64,000 nt of DNA from Laburnicola sp. R22_1 (Eukaryota > Ascomycota > Dothideomycetes > Pleosporales > Didymosphaeriaceae), in assembly GCA_014281115.1 (NCBI GenBank), contig JACONQ010000013.1, forward strand, positions 310,001 through 374,000, read 5' to 3'. A program made the position numbers and the translations under genes. The notes beneath the pieces were generated by a model. The model had not been told where the DNA came from. It was given only the letters and a program-made list of their open reading frames with translations, and made no database searches. Positions 12,282 through 24,532 of this stretch are shown here, in pieces (position 1 is the first letter of the stretch; each line of letters begins with the position of its first letter).

Positions 12282-14975
12282 TCATCGGTCCATACTCGCC
12301 TCCGCACCCCACCAGGCCGAATCAAATCCCGGACCACCATTATGCTGAACAGTCAAATGATTCAAGCCGCCTCCGTCAGCAAATTGGCCCGCCTCTGCGT
12401 TCGCAAAGCCGTTACTCTCTCCACCTCCTTGCGGATAGCCATTCCCTCCGCCTCCACCATACGCATTCATATGGTCTTGATTCCACGTGTCGGACATCTT
12501 AAACCCGTCTCTCGAGAATCTGTCCCATTCATTCGAATTGCCCAGCATGCTGTCAAGATCCATGGGTCCAGTTGGGTAATTGTTTTTAGCGAGTATAGGC
12601 ACGCCCAAGCCCGCTGCATTCGGAAGTGGGTTCCAGAAGAGGGTGTCGGCTGAGCTGTTGGTAGGATGGGGCGTGTTGGGTATGGGAGTGTCTTGCGTGG
12701 TCGACGAGGATGACGGTGAGTAGGAGGGTAGAATGTGAGGGAGAGAAGCTCGATGTTGCGTCTGGCGAAGTACGCGTCCGCCTTGCGACGGGATAAGCTG
12801 CAGTCCCTTATGTTCAGGATGCGCGAACATGCTGTGACTCTCTCTTCTTGGGGGATGAGCTGAGGATGGTATAGTGTTATACTCCACACTGCGAGGCATC
12901 CGACCCGCCACTCCAGTTGCCTCCTTGGGAAACAAATTGGACCCTGTTACTTCGTTGTTCGTGCCCGCAGCGGGCGATTTCGTAATCAGCTTGCTGTCTT
13001 TTAGTTCCGCCGGGAAAGGCAGATCCCACGCTTTGGACGCTTCATAGATGATTTTGAAGGCCCGTGCGCCAAACCAGTGGCAGACGCTCAAGTCCTCCAA
13101 GGCTTGGAGGCCTTCAACAAGGTAGCGGTATGAGCTTGACGAATGCTTGACCGATTCTTTCGAAAAATTGAGGTGTACAATAGAGCTCGAAAGGAGAATA
13201 TGCGTGAGGACCAGTTGACAGGTACGCATTGGATAATGTTGCCGGTACAGACGGAGGAGCTCAGAGACATTATTTGTAGCCTCGATGCAGGCATCTTGGG
13301 GCTTCAACTTGAAGTTGATGAGATCTATCTTGAGCAGGGGGCGGAAAAGATGCCCGATGGCGGTGTAGTGTAACATACTGTTCACGTCAGCGCGTACACC
13401 TAAGCAAGAGAAGAGCGATAGACGTACTGCAGAGCGATTATATGAGGCTGAGGTTTTTGTACACCCTCGAGCCTTAGCGGTGGTGGCAGATTTTTGAACC
13501 ACTCCAGGTATTTGTTATGGCAATTTACTAGTTTTATGTCCGTCAAGCGAGTATTGGGCGCGTAGAACATAAAGTTGTTGTCGTTGATCAGCTCTGAGAG
13601 AGAGCTGAACTCCTGCAGGAACATGCGACTAGTGACTGTGCCAGGGGCTACCTGCAACGCGCCTTGGTAGGCTTCTGGATGTAGTCCACTTGGGGACTCG
13701 TCCAGTATAGGCTTGTCCAGAGTTATAGCAACCCTAGGAAGCTGCGATATGCGCCCGATACATATCGACCAGACGGTGTCCAATGTGAAGCAGCCCCAAA
13801 ACGTGACTTTCCGCACTTCAATTTCCGAAGGGGTGAGCCTCATGTCGGGTGATGCCGAGCTCTTCAGATGTAATCCCATCTCAATGGCCATGCGCATACA
13901 CCGCCCCATGTACATGAAGCCGGAACTGTCCCTGCCCGCCGACGGCTCACGCATCGCCAGTACGCATAGCGCTTGCACCGTTGTCAGCGAAGACGCCTCG
14001 TTCTCGTAGAGTAGCCGTCGAGCCTCCTCGAAGAAGTGGTCGCCTGCCGTGCGAAAGTTGTTCGGGTCGGTCCTTCCTGCCGGGTCATCGGTGAAATGGC
14101 ATGCGTAGGCCAGGATAGCATTCACCAGCAGCGAGCTGCAGTACTTCTCCCGTCCACCCCTGAAGTCCCTGTAGAAACACTCGCGCGAGAAGACGACGTA
14201 GAAGGGGTGCGACCAGCGAAAGTACAGGTCCAACAGGCGCTCGACAAAGGCAATGTCCTGGGTAACAGTGGTCCAGGTCGACGGGTTGCGCTCGACGCTC
14301 ACGGCCCGCGGCTGGGCGCCCGTGTAGTTCTCGTCTTCGGGCACCAGCGACATGCCGCTGGTGTGGCCAAAGTACCTGCTCTCACCAGACTGGGTCATGG
14401 CAGGCTTGCCCAGCAGCATGGACAGCTCGCTCTCCAGCAACTGCGGCTCGAGGGGCGTGCTGGGCGGCAGCGTGACCGTCTTGCGCCAGTTGTCGGCCAG
14501 GGCGGCGATGTCGAGGCGGGCATCTTTGCGGATGTGGTGGATCAGGTCGTTGAGCTCGGCCTCGGGCAGACTGCGGATCGAGGCCACGAGGAACTCGGCG
14601 TCGCTGCTCGCGGCCGTCGACGACACGCCCGAGCTGTCGCGCTTGGTGCCGGCCTTGCTGCGGCGGCTCTCGCTCTCGGCGTCGTAGAAGCAGGGCGTCT
14701 TGTAGACGGCGGTGCAGGTTGCGCACACCGGCGTGCCGCCGTCGCACTGGGGCGCGTGTCAGCATACAATTCACTTCCCGTCGCATGTGCCTCCGTATCC
14801 ATTACCGCCGCGCAGCCGACTAGGATGCAGCACGCGTCCGCGGAGCCGGGCTCACCTTGCTCTTCCTTTTCCGACATGGCACACAGGCGGATTGGACACA
14901 GCGCCGTTTGCTCGCCTTGGGCTCTCCCGCAGATCCAGCCGGCGATTCCTCCTCCTTGGCAGCGCCGCGGGCCAT
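12282..14975 (-). CDS. NirA-like Zn2Cys6 transcription factor
   Basis: The product is a nuclear DNA-binding regulator of the Gal4 class, closest in my memory to the nitrate-pathway activator NirA. Three exons are read: 14856-14975, 13428-14746 and 12282-13377, giving 844 residues. The Zn2Cys6 cluster has cysteines 31, 34, 41, 48, 51 and 59 (CVPCRKRKSK then CDGGTPVCATC) and is split by the 109-bp intron between K40 and C41. The 50-bp second intron joins HIIAL to HMLHYTAIGHLFRP. The middle holds the fungal-specific transcription factor domain (YFRWSHPFYVVFSRECFYRDF, GRCMRMAIEMGLHL, RKVTFWGCFTLDTVWS), colinear with NirA. The C-terminus is Gly/Asn-rich. Whether it acts on nitrate genes is inference; no nitrate reductase or transporter gene is in the window. 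The first ATG of the short exon 1 was used as start. Confidence 0.88.
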
Positions 14976-15554
14976 GGTGTTGCGCGGAGGGAGAGGGGAT
15001 TCACGGCTCACGCATACCTGCACGAGGGAAAGAGAGTGCGCCTTTGGCCACCGGAACTCTCTGGGTATTAGTGACGTGCTGCTAAAACGCGCTGTCACCC
15101 CTCCGCGAGCGCACCGTGCCGAGCGTCGCTGGAAGCTGTTCTCGCCATGCGCAAGAATGGGCTTGATCACGGCGACGTGATTCGTTCTGCGGCCAAAAAG
15201 AGCGGTGATGATCGATTCGAGGGATTCGAGACCCAGCGATTGCTGAGTAATGCATGCTATTGTGTGAAGGCCATGGTAGCGCCAAGCACAAAGGCAATCC
15301 TAATTTTCTCGTGGCGGCATCAGGGGACGGGGAGAGGCAGCCGGGCTTTGCTTTTGCAAAAGGGACCCTGATGACGGAAAAGAAGAGTTCACGGGTACCA
15401 CACCGACAAGCATGTCCGAGATATCTCTTGGTATATGTGACTAGAGGGACCCTTTCGATCTTGACCCGTCCATCCCTGCTGCATCTAGCGAAGTCCCTGA
15501 TCTCTGTTGAAGTCTGTTCAGGCGCGCTGGACACTTGAGTGCCGGATGCTATTT
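14976..15554. other. Intergenic region upstream of the NirA-like gene
   Basis: This 579-bp stretch holds the NirA-like promoter and the chorismate synthase 3' flank. No gene is seen. Confidence 0.5.
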
Positions 15555-16923
15555 CTACGACTGAACCCCGTTCTCCACGCCCGAAACCGGCACCACGCCC
15601 TTCAGCGGCGGCGGCAGCAGACTCCTTGCCGCTCTTCTCGCCTGCTGCGCCAGCACGGCATCCATGATCACCAGCGCCGCCATCGCCTCCACAATGGGCA
15701 CCGCACGGGGCACCACGCACGGGTCGTGCCGTCCCTTCGCCTCGAGCACTCCTTCGCTGGTGTCATAGTTCGCAGTAGTCTGCGCTTGACCAATTGTTGC
15801 CGGTGGCTTGAATGCGACCGTGAAGTAGATGGGCGCGCCGTTCGAGATACCTCCCTGGACACCGCCCGAGTTGTTCGTTTTGGTGGTGAGACGCGGGCGC
15901 TGTACGGAAGAGTGACCGACGGTGCCAGCTGGGGTGGCGGGTGCCTTGATGAAGGGGTCGTTGTGGACTGAGCCGGGAACCTGGCATCCTCCAAAGCCAC
16001 TACCGATCTCGAAGCCCTTCGTCGCAGGTATACTCAGCATCGCATGGGCCAGCGTCGCCTCCAGCTTGTCGAAGCACGGCTCACCCAATCCACTCGGGCA
16101 GTTCCTGATCACGCACGTCACCGTGCCGCCAATGCTGTCTTCGCGCTCTTTGAAATCTGCAACCAGCTTCTCCATGCGCTTTGTGACTTCATCATCGGGA
16201 CATCGCACGGGCAAGAACTGGTCAACCTTTTCACGCGTTATGACTTCGACGAGCTTGAGGTATTCAGGGTTCGTAGCACAGGTGGGGTGTTCGGCTGTGG
16301 GTGGGAACAGGAACTCGTTGCCTATTGAGTTGGTGAAAGCTACAATTTCGACACCGTAGGCCTCGCGAAGGTACTTCTCAGCTATTGCACCCGCGGCGAC
16401 TCGTCCTGTATGTTATCAGCGGCCGTCCAACATACCACTGGTGTCCCAATGCGGGCCACATACCAATCGTTTCGCGTGCACTACTCCTCCCACCGCCGGA
16501 GCTCGCCTTGACTCCGTACTTCTCCAGGTACGTCCAGTCCGCGTGGCTTGGTCTGGGGTAGACGTCCATGGTCAAGTTGCCATAATCCTGCTTCCGCTGG
16601 TTCTCGTTCATGACGCGCATGCCAATCGGCGTACCCAGCGTGATGCCGAATTCTGTGCCCGACTGAATCTCCACCCTGTCCTTCTCATTGCGGGGTGTCG
16701 TAATTGCGCTCTGTCCAGGTCGCCGTCGCGTCATCTGGGGCTGGATGTCGGCTTCGGTGAGGGCCATGCCTGGCGGGCAGCCATCGACTATGCATCCTAC
16801 TGATAAGCAGTGAGATTCACCGTAGCTGCGTGAGCCATCAGTTATCAGTCAATTGCGCTTCGCCCAGGGTTTTCCACAAATGACGTACGTCGTAACTTTG
16901 AAATGGGTGCCAAAAGTAGACAT
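15555..16923 (-). CDS. aro2: Chorismate synthase
   Basis: The enzyme converts 5-enolpyruvylshikimate-3-phosphate to chorismate, the last common step to aromatic amino acids, using reduced FMN; fungal forms also reduce the flavin with NADPH. Three exons are read: 16889-16923, 16464-16825 and 15555-16405. Introns of 63 and 58 bp have GT-AG ends, and the protein is 415 residues, the usual fungal length. The family signatures are all present: GESHC with the catalytic His17, [14 protein letters not shown] with the second catalytic His106, then [19 protein letters not shown] across the second intron. The C-terminal domain has GFEIGSGF and the [14 protein letters not shown] flavin-site segment. The start MSTFGTHF in the short first exon matches the family N-terminus. 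No damage is seen. Confidence 0.97.
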
Positions 16924-17237
16924 GGTTGATCTGCGTTGGTGCGATCAAAGAGTCATTGGGCTAATCGATATTTCATTTGTGCAAGAAACACGCTGACGGC
17001 GGGCGCTGATCGGCAGGCCGAGGTCGGACGCCGAACAAGGATTCCCGCCGGCGTGGGCCTGCAACACCAGGTGGGCTCAGCTGGAGACTCACTAGGCACC
17101 TGGGCAGAGCATTCACTGTTGCAAAACCCAACAAAATCCTGCGAAATAATGACGAATTCAACTAATTTATCATACATAGAGATTAAAGACATTATCGCGC
17201 CTATTTTTGGGTATCCAGGATAGAACGTAAAGGAAAA
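16924..17237. other. Short intergenic region
   Basis: These 314 bp lie between the aro2 start and the 3' end of the RhoGAP gene. They hold the aro2 promoter and no recognised gene. Confidence 0.5.
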
Positions 17238-19642
17238 TCAGTGCTTCCGCCCGGCCTCCACCAGAACGCTCGCAGTACCAGCCCGTTCTTCGTATAGGCG
17301 TCGTAGATTCTCGACCGACTGTTTCTTCATGTTGAGTTTTTGAGCATTGTTGGGTGGTGCGAGCGTTTCCCTTTTCGAGGCCTCAAAGGAGGGCATTCGT
17401 TGCAATAGGGATGGCGACGGAGTCCGTGGCTTTGGAGAAGGAACCGGAAGCGACGTTGATTTGGATGAAGGACGACTGGTAGCAGAATTTGTTGGGAATA
17501 CTGGGCGTGCCAGCGAGTTAATGTTCGGCGTGCGGCTTGCTGACGCTGGCAGGCTAGGACGTCGAAATTCGTTGAGAGAACCAGTAGCACCACTTGTTGG
17601 GGATACTGTCTTATCCGGACTATGTACTCCGGACACGGCTTTGCGCTTCACAGGTGCTCCCGACTTGCGAATAGATAGATCCGCAAGACCTGGTAGAGGC
17701 ATGCCCATGATCTCCGATGGTCTCGTGGTCTGTGCCTCCGCCTCCTTCTCTCCTAGTAACCTACGGGCTTGTACTTGCACAACGGCGTTTTCAGCATTAT
17801 CAACCTGCTCTTGTGTCAGGGTTTTCCTTTTGGGGAGAATGATTTGAGGAGCATAAGAATCGCCAAACTTCGTACCAGATTTCTTCTCCTCCAGGTACTG
17901 TGCATTGGGACTTGTGCCTTCTCGGCGAGGCGCGAATCCATCTGTCGTCGCAGCGTAAGTCGCAGGAGATTGGGTAGCGTCTACGGGGCTATCGGTGACA
18001 ATCGTAGAATACCGAGGGGGGACTTGGAGGGGAGGAGCTGGTTTACGTTTTGTTGCGGAGTCGTTAGACAACCGTCCCGATGCCACTCCTACACGTGGCG
18101 GGAGTACCGGTGGCATTTCTGTCTCCTTCTCGTTATCTTGGAGAACGATGCCCGTTGACTGGTGTTCGTCCCACGTATCACCCTCTTCCGTACCCTTCCG
18201 CTGCTCCAGAGGATCCTCCCAGTCAGCTTGGTTTTGAGGCAGCTCCAACAATTCTCTAAATCCAGCTTCAGTCTCCCCACAAGCTTCTCGCAATCCCTGC
18301 GGCCACAGCTCGATGGCCTCAGTGAATATCCTCCGCACAATGGACGACATCTTAGCGTCCTCGAGCTGATCTGGACCATGCAATAGAGCGGGTGCGACGC
18401 ACACCGCCAGATTCTCCGGGGTCATCTTGTTCTGCTCCTCGTGGGTTGCAACAGCACTCAACGTTGGAAGCATATGTTTGACCAGAATCTCGCGAGATAT
18501 AGCAGGGAGAAACGACCACTCAGATGCTGGAGACAACAATTCTTTGAGGCGGTCGAGGTCAGGGATATCATCTGGGTTACCGTAGAGACGCTTCAACTCG
18601 TGGTACGATGATTGAGGAAAGATGGGCTGACGCAGCTCGGCGTACCAAGCCTTGATCAGTGCAGCTGCCATAAACACCGAGTAGGCATCTTTAGGATCTA
18701 TCTCGGCGATGATCTCGTCTTGGTGTTCCGCATGTGGATATGGAGGAGGGGCAAGTGTCCCGCCGTTGTCTTTCCAGATAATGAACTTCTGGCCCCGGTC
18801 GTATGCCTCTTTGAGCACATCCCTTAGCTTAGAGTGTGGGGGCACACGGAAGAGTCCTTCAGCCCCGATGTTCTGTTCCAAAACAAGGAAGCTTGTGGTT
18901 TCTCGCAACACGCGTGGTAACCGAGGCTTGCCTTGGCTGCTTATGGGTAGAGGCTGGCGAGCACCAAAAGCTCGGCGGTCACTTGCGTATGGAGCGAATA
19001 TATCGTCGGACACCCGTCGATCGTAGAGGTAGGTAGAGGGAGGAATCAGGAGATCTTCGATGGGTATGTGCAGTGCGAGATCGGTTAGGTCAGATGCTAC
19101 ACGGTGTCAATGACTTGCTTGTCGGAGGCGGTGAGGGACATACCGTGTATAATCTTCCTCCTGAACTTCGGGCTGACAATCGTGGAGAAAACCTCAGTGA
19201 GGATTCTGACCCACGCCTTCTCGTGCACGATATAGAGCTTCTGCAGCCGCTTCCGCATCGCCCTAGACAGGACATGGTATGCCTGTAGGAACCACCCCCA
19301 CCCTGGCCTATTCTTCTTGGTAGTGGCGGAGCCATCCGAGTCGCCAGCGAAGAACACAACCTCGTATTCGAACCCCCTCACTAGGTCGTCCTCCTCAGGA
19401 AGCCGCGCTAGAACATAGGGTAGGAGCGAATCGAAGTTTTCCTCCCGCGAATCGGGGAGAGCGGCGGCATTGAGGATGTATACCGGCCTCTGGTCTCTCG
19501 AAGGAATCGGTGACTGGAATAGTATGCTAGCGGCGTGTCGAGCGAGCTCTTTGGAATAATCCTGCGACTCGGGCCTCGGTGGGACGGCGGAGAGGGACGA
19601 ACTGCGCAGGCGGCCGGCGATATGGGCGCGTATGCCACTCAT
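17238..19642 (-). CDS. Ecm25-like protein: CRAL-TRIO domain plus RhoGAP
   Basis: The protein likely switches off Rho-family GTPases in cell-wall or polarity signalling; yeast Ecm25 has the same plan. Two exons, 19144-19642 and 17238-19096, are joined over a 47-bp intron (GTATGT to GTGTAG) that turns KIIH and ASDLTDLALHIP into one frame, giving 785 residues. Residues 30-165 form the CRAL-TRIO_2/BCH-like lipid-binding domain (RPVYILNAAALP, GWGWFLQAYHVLSRAMRKRLQKLYIVH). The RhoGAP domain at about 205-430 has the arginine finger at R250 in EGLFRVPPHSKL and the helix NKMTPENLAVCVAPALL. The remaining 350 residues are low-complexity, Pro/Ser-rich with basic patches, probably unfolded. ATG at 19642 is the first in frame. 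The neighbour aro2 is unrelated in function. Confidence 0.9.
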
Positions 19643-20340
19643 ATCCAAGGATTAGTCGAAATCAATAGAACAAGATGCTGCAACGCGTGCGGGAAGACGG
19701 TCGCGACCTTTATGTATGGGGAGCTGAAGTGGCTGTGCTGAGATAGTTGTATGAGGCAGGTGCGCAGGGCTGCAAACAGCGACGTCAGTTCCAAGTTTGG
19801 GTCTGGACAATTGAATGTGCAGGGGATGTAAGCACGGTCCACGCGTCCGCGTTTGATTTGCTCAACACATGTGTATGACGACTTGTCGAATTTGGTGTAA
19901 AATATGAAATTCTCTAATAATCCAATCAATGACGGTGCGAAGTCCTCCGCATTTCATATTTTCTATGAGCGTCCAAGTAGCCCTTCCCATCTCAAGATAA
20001 GCACCACGCGGCTCGTCATTAAGCCTTCGGGATTTTGAGCCAAAGTTTTCAGACCTAGAATGCGTTATGTAGACTTAGATTAATTGTACAGAGAGAGTCT
20101 GGCTCCACGACTGTGTCAGTGTGGCAGATATGGACAAATCACAACAAGAATTCATCACTGCAAGTACATATGTAGCTTCAGAGGGTATTTGCATGCATTA
20201 GGCGCTAACATTAACTCAAACGCAGGGTATCGTCAGGCGGTATCGTACATCCGTGGTAGCCATCTCCATCTTGACAAAAAGGAAGACAGTATACAGTACA
20301 AAGGAAATCGTCGCTCGCAATTTCGATCGCCTTGCATGCC
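19643..20340. other. Intergenic region
   Basis: About 700 bp lie between the RhoGAP start and the 3' end of the small basic gene. No coding sequence is recognised. It should contain the RhoGAP promoter. Confidence 0.5.
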
Positions 20341-20764
20341 TTAATAAACACGACGAGAATTGCGGCCATCAGTTCCGTGCATGCGGCGAGTACCAGAAGC
20401 CTGTGTTTGTTAGACCCTCGTACTCCTTTTGCATGATAGGCTAATAGCTTACCTTCAATCCAGGACGCCTAGTCAGGGAGCCTCTCAGCTTCATCAAAGC
20501 ACCGGAGACCTTGTCTCCCATCGTTGCGTGACGCTTCTGGTGATGAGCTGGGGTAGCAGCGGCAGTGTGGCGTCCGTGAACCCCGTGACCACCGTGGGTA
20601 GTACGAGTAGTCTTTGTGGTCGCAGTTGTCGTGGCAGGAGTATGGGTACTGCGGGTTGTTCGGCCACCTCCCAACAGCCTAGTCTTCAGACTGGGGCGAG
20701 CATGTGTTGTCCGCGTAGTGGTACGAGGAGCAACGGTTGTGCGGTGGGAGCGGCGCATGGGCAT
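20341..20764 (-). CDS. Small basic conserved fungal protein
   Basis: The function is unknown. Two exons (20453-20764 and 20341-20400) with a 52-bp intron give 123 residues. The first 80 residues are extremely rich in Thr, His, Arg and Ala (repeats of RTTT, TTRTTH and similar) and probably disordered. The C-terminal 45 residues look conserved: TMGDKVSGALMKLRGSLTRRPGLK is followed after splicing by ASGTRRMHGTDGRNSRRVY, a tail I have seen in small uncharacterised proteins of many ascomycetes. Splicing is strongly supported because only the spliced form gives this tail and a stop. The very high positive charge suggests nucleic-acid or membrane-surface binding, but that is inference. ATG at 20764 or 20758 could be the start. 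Confidence 0.75.
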
Positions 20765-21922
20765 GATGATGGATTGTGGCGTGGGGGCTGATATGTGGTG
20801 TGGTTGTTGGTGCTTGACTTGAGCAGAATTGAGCTTTTGTAGGGCAAACGATTTGTACTGTTGTGATGATAGATGGAGTCGGTATAGGTGCGATGGTATG
20901 AATCTTTATACTGATACTTCTCACACTCGCAAAAACATGTTCCTCTACAACGAGGACCATAGAAAGGAAAGATCGCCCCAGCCTCCTGCCCTGCGTCATA
21001 CCATAGATCCAGCCGTGGCGCCCATGTAGCATCTTCCAAAGCCTTTCCCTGTTTGGCGCCAAAGCAGACATCTTGGAATTTGATTGATGGAATTTGCGGG
21101 GAAGTTAGAAGGAACGGGGTGCTTTGTTCTACATTCGCACATGGCGCTGTGGTTTCGCGTTTGGACCCTGATTCCGGAGACGGCACTACGTGGGCGCGAA
21201 CTCGTCATCGACGGTTTCTGAAAGATGTTGGAAGGGTCATGGGAGAGTCCCGAATAGCTGGCGAGAGTAGCGCAGGATACTATGAATAGACTACGCCGTT
21301 GACGTCCTTCGTCGGTCGCATCGCACCTTTGTAGGACTGGGAGGGGCTGCGGGGCAGTTGCGTTCGGACTGCTGTCTACGAAATCCTGCGCCCTCGACAC
21401 TTTGTTCTCCATATGGTGTGAACTTTGAATTATGTGACGTTTTACTGCCAGTTTATCTGCGACGTCGGCCATTCCAGATTACTTCCAACGGCTACCTCAG
21501 GTCGCAGACATGCCGCATCGGACTTGCTGCGCTACCTGTGTGTTTACACAGTAGTGGACAAAATAAAATAGACATTTCAGGTCGTACTTAAAATTCCTTA
21601 TCCCAGGGTTACCAACGCAGACTGTACCAAGGACTGCAGGTGTAGAGGTGTCTCTTTCCGTCACCCACTGTTATAAATGCTAATGAAGCGCGCCATGCTC
21701 AATAAGAAAAAGTGACACTGCTAGACATTACTTCGATGCAGTAACGCAGTTGTCATTGCCTCCTGCAAAGGGTCCACAGGTGACATGAACGCGACGTCAC
21801 CGAAAATCAACATTGAAAATATATTTCTACTGCCAACTCCAAAAGCACAACTTCATACTTGTCCAACGCGATCAGCTACCCATTCCAAATTTCTCTCAAA
21901 AGCCCCACCTACTCAACACACA
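20765..21922. other. Intergenic region
   Basis: About 1.16 kb lies between two divergently oriented genes. Several overlapping frames of up to 166 codons exist, but they do not resemble proteins. A poly-A/T-rich segment with a possible TATA-like stretch lies at 21,670-21,690. Confidence 0.45.
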
Positions 21923-22860
21923 ATGACTGACAAGGGCCAATTCGAGTCGGGACACACCGTTCCCGTCCAGCACCAACAAGTCCCCGGACTCGAAAAGAAC
22001 CTCAACCCTAAACCACAATACAACACCCTCCCCACCCTAGATAGTAATTTGCAACTCTAAAAGGCCACTGGCAAGCTTAAAGACAAGCGCGCAATTATTA
22101 TAGAAGGTAACTTAGGCATTAGCCGCTCTACTCCTCTACGCTATAAAAGGCGCCAACGTCTTTATCGCCTACCTCCTACAAGAAGAAGAGGACGCATAGG
22201 AAACGAAGAAGCTTGTTAAGGAGAAGGGCAGGAAATGCTACCTACACTCTACAGATATAACGGAGCGTGAGAACTGCAAGAGGTTAGTAGACGAGGCAGT
22301 GAAGCAGCTTGGTAGAATTGACATTCTGGTGAACAATGCGGCATATCAAATGATGGTGGAGGATATCAAGGATCTGAAGGAGTGAGTTCCGTCCCAATAT
22401 CGCGCGATAAATTGATTCTAATGACTGTAGGGAACAATGGGTCCACACCTTCAACACGAACATCCACCCTTACTTCTACCTCGCCAAGTACTCCCTCCCA
22501 CACATGAAGCCTGGCTCTACTATCATCAACAACGCTTCCATCAACGCATATATCGGCCGTCCAGACCTCCTCGATTACATATCCACGAAGGGCGCCATTG
22601 TTGCCTTCACTCGCGGTCTGTCCAACCAGTATGTCAGCAGGGGCATTCGCGTGAACGCAGTGGCCCCAGGTCCTGTTTGGACTCCTCTTATCCCTAGTAC
22701 TATGAGCGACGATGCAATCAAGCAGTTCACTGCTCCCATGGGCAGGCCGTCGCAGCCGAGCGAGATTGCGACGTGCTTTGTGTTCCTGGCGAGCCCGGAT
22801 AGTAGCTCCATCAGCGGACAGACCATCCATGCCAATGGTGGTACGATTGTCAACGGCTAA
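21923..22860 (+). pseudogene. Short-chain dehydrogenase/reductase, front half destroyed
   Basis: An NAD(P)-dependent oxidoreductase gene starts at 21,923 (MTDKGQFESGHTVPVQ), with PGLEKNLNPKPQY typical of the YhdG/GRA-type family that binds two Rossmann partners. It then meets TAA at about 22,060, a frame change near 22,130 and TAG at about 22,198. The cofactor loop expected as TGGDSGIG reads as IEGNLGIS. Most differences there fit C-to-T at CpA or G-to-A at TpG, the RIP signature. From about 22,230 the reading is clean: ILVNNAAYQMMVE, a 49-bp intron (22,382-22,430), then INNASINAYIG, YISTKGAIVAFTRGL and a normal C-terminus to TAA at 22,860. The back half is well preserved, so the loss is recent or the RIP tract was short. 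Confidence 0.85.
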
Positions 22861-23204
22861 ATTTGTCATTATTCTGTGCAGTGGTAGCGACTTTATGATG
22901 ATTGACGGCGATTATGGATTCGACGAACTCATGGGATTGGTGCAGTGTAGCCAAGGAGGTCAATAGATACTTCACCGTGAGACATGTCATGATAATTGAG
23001 ATGTCATCGAAGAAATTCTTAATACAGTGCATTTGTACTATAGTTCCATTTCTGTCTCAGTAATCGTATCGATTCGTCCGTATGAGCCTACGGCATTTTC
23101 GACGCGTCTGAGACATTGCACCCGTGTGCCGAACAGCGTTTGTAGAATATTAGGGAGACCATCTCACCCACGCACATACACAGCAGCTGAAGTCCAAAGA
23201 AAAT
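22861..23204. other. Short convergent intergenic region
   Basis: These 344 bp lie between the 3' ends of the SDR pseudogene (+) and the BTB-like gene (-). No gene is seen. It probably contains both polyadenylation regions. Confidence 0.5.
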
Positions 23205-24532
23205 TCAGACTTCTTCGTGGTACTGCCCGCTATGAGCCTTGAGCAGCTGCTGCCGTACCGTATCCCGTCCGAGCCAGGACACATACCAGGTTGGTTGATT
23301 GTGTGTGATGCGACAGCGTGTATCCCAACGGTTGTTCGAGCTCGCATTGATGCGCTGATATTCATCATCGAGATCCTTTCCTTTCGGCTTTGAACGATCC
23401 ATGCAATCCAAGCATAGTCCATCAAAGTAATTCTGGGCATTTTGAGCGGCCATGCGAACGACATACACGAAATCGATGCTTCGACAGCGGCGGCAGTTAG
23501 GAGTGTATTCAAACTTGAACTCCTTTAGACGATTGATGATTTCTTGAATCGAAGACCAGAAGACAACGTCATCAATAGGAAACGTGTTGACCGCAACCAG
23601 CGCCGCTGTGTTTTTCAGCTTTATTACATGGTAGTGTTGGGGACAAGCATGCATACCGAGATATTGGCCAATGGTTGCATCCCAGCAGCTGCATTTCTCG
23701 GTGGCGTATTTTAAGACATTGCCAGCCTTCTTCCAGATACCCTTGTGGAGCGTGGTTTTCAGACCGCCACGAGCGTGGTTGGCCGGCCCTGTTGTGTGTC
23801 AGTATGTCAGAAATAGGACGACGGTGAAGAAGGTGCATGGAATGCATTGTCCGTCCCAAATTCCGCGTATGGCCACTCACCGATAAAGTCGGTGGGAGCT
23901 AGATGAAGCAGCTTAGCCTTGAAACCCACTGGTTGGGGTTCTTTGATATGTCCGACGTTGTTGTAGGCGAGGTATTTGGTGACGCGGGCGAATCCGATAG
24001 CATGGTCGAGCAACTGGCAAGGTAGAGCGAGGAGCTTGGCGGTGTCGACGGTGAGATTCTCTTTGGCGATAGATGTGTCATACCATTTGGCGAACCAGTT
24101 CTCGAGAGTGTTGAAGTCTGTCTGGTTTTCGTAGTACCTCCACATGCGAATTGCGTGCCAGACCGCTGTGATGGACACTTGATGAAGGCCTAGCTCTCTC
24201 ATGCGCTCCTCAGAGAGCTTGTGCAGGTGGGCAAGCCACACAAGAGCACCTTCCTTATGCTCACCTTCCTCGCCGCCATGCTTGTTGCCGCCTACCCTCT
24301 TGAGATCTCCACCCAAGGTGATGTCGGTAGGATCGTCAGACCGACGGATGATTGGGTCGAGATATTGGCTCTGAAGACAGGTCTCAGTTGACACTTGAAT
24401 CTCCGTGACGTGGCGCGCAGAGTCTTCGATGTGGCTAAGTAGAGTAATCGTCATCAGCCCACCATTATCGGCGAGCACAACGTCCTGGTCTACGACCAGG
24501 GAGACGTCGTCCCTCATCGCGCGACCAGGCAT
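23205..24532 (-). CDS. Uncharacterised protein resembling fungal BTB/POZ-family proteins
   Basis: Exons 23881-24532, 23657-23788 and 23205-23605 give 394 residues. The 92-bp intron (23,789-23,880) is required for frame. The 51-bp one (23,606-23,656) is a multiple of three with good ends, and if retained the protein has 411 residues. The N-terminal part (DVSLVVDQDVVLADNGGLMTI) may be a degenerate BTB strand-helix start. The middle has ALVWLAHLHKLSEERMRELGLHQVSITAVWHAIRMWRYYE. Near the end PTWYVSWLGR resembles a PTWYxSFxGR-like motif I associate with fungal BTB-domain proteins, which have unclear roles. A CTGTAG acceptor sits directly before the ATG and a GTGAGC donor about 60 bp upstream, so another 5' exon encoding part of the BTB domain is likely. 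I am sure it is a gene, less sure of its class. Confidence 0.6.

Noticed and set aside
14036..15085. A 349-codon plus-strand frame
   Set aside because: Lies opposite exons 1 and 2 of the NirA-like gene, whose zinc cluster and conserved domain are unmistakable; the antisense translation resembles nothing.
23210..23280. An extra 57-bp intron near the end of the BTB-like gene (GTATGT...CATAG)
   Set aside because: It would remove the WYVSWLGR segment, which fits the C-terminal motif I associate with that fungal family; the sequence is more likely coding.
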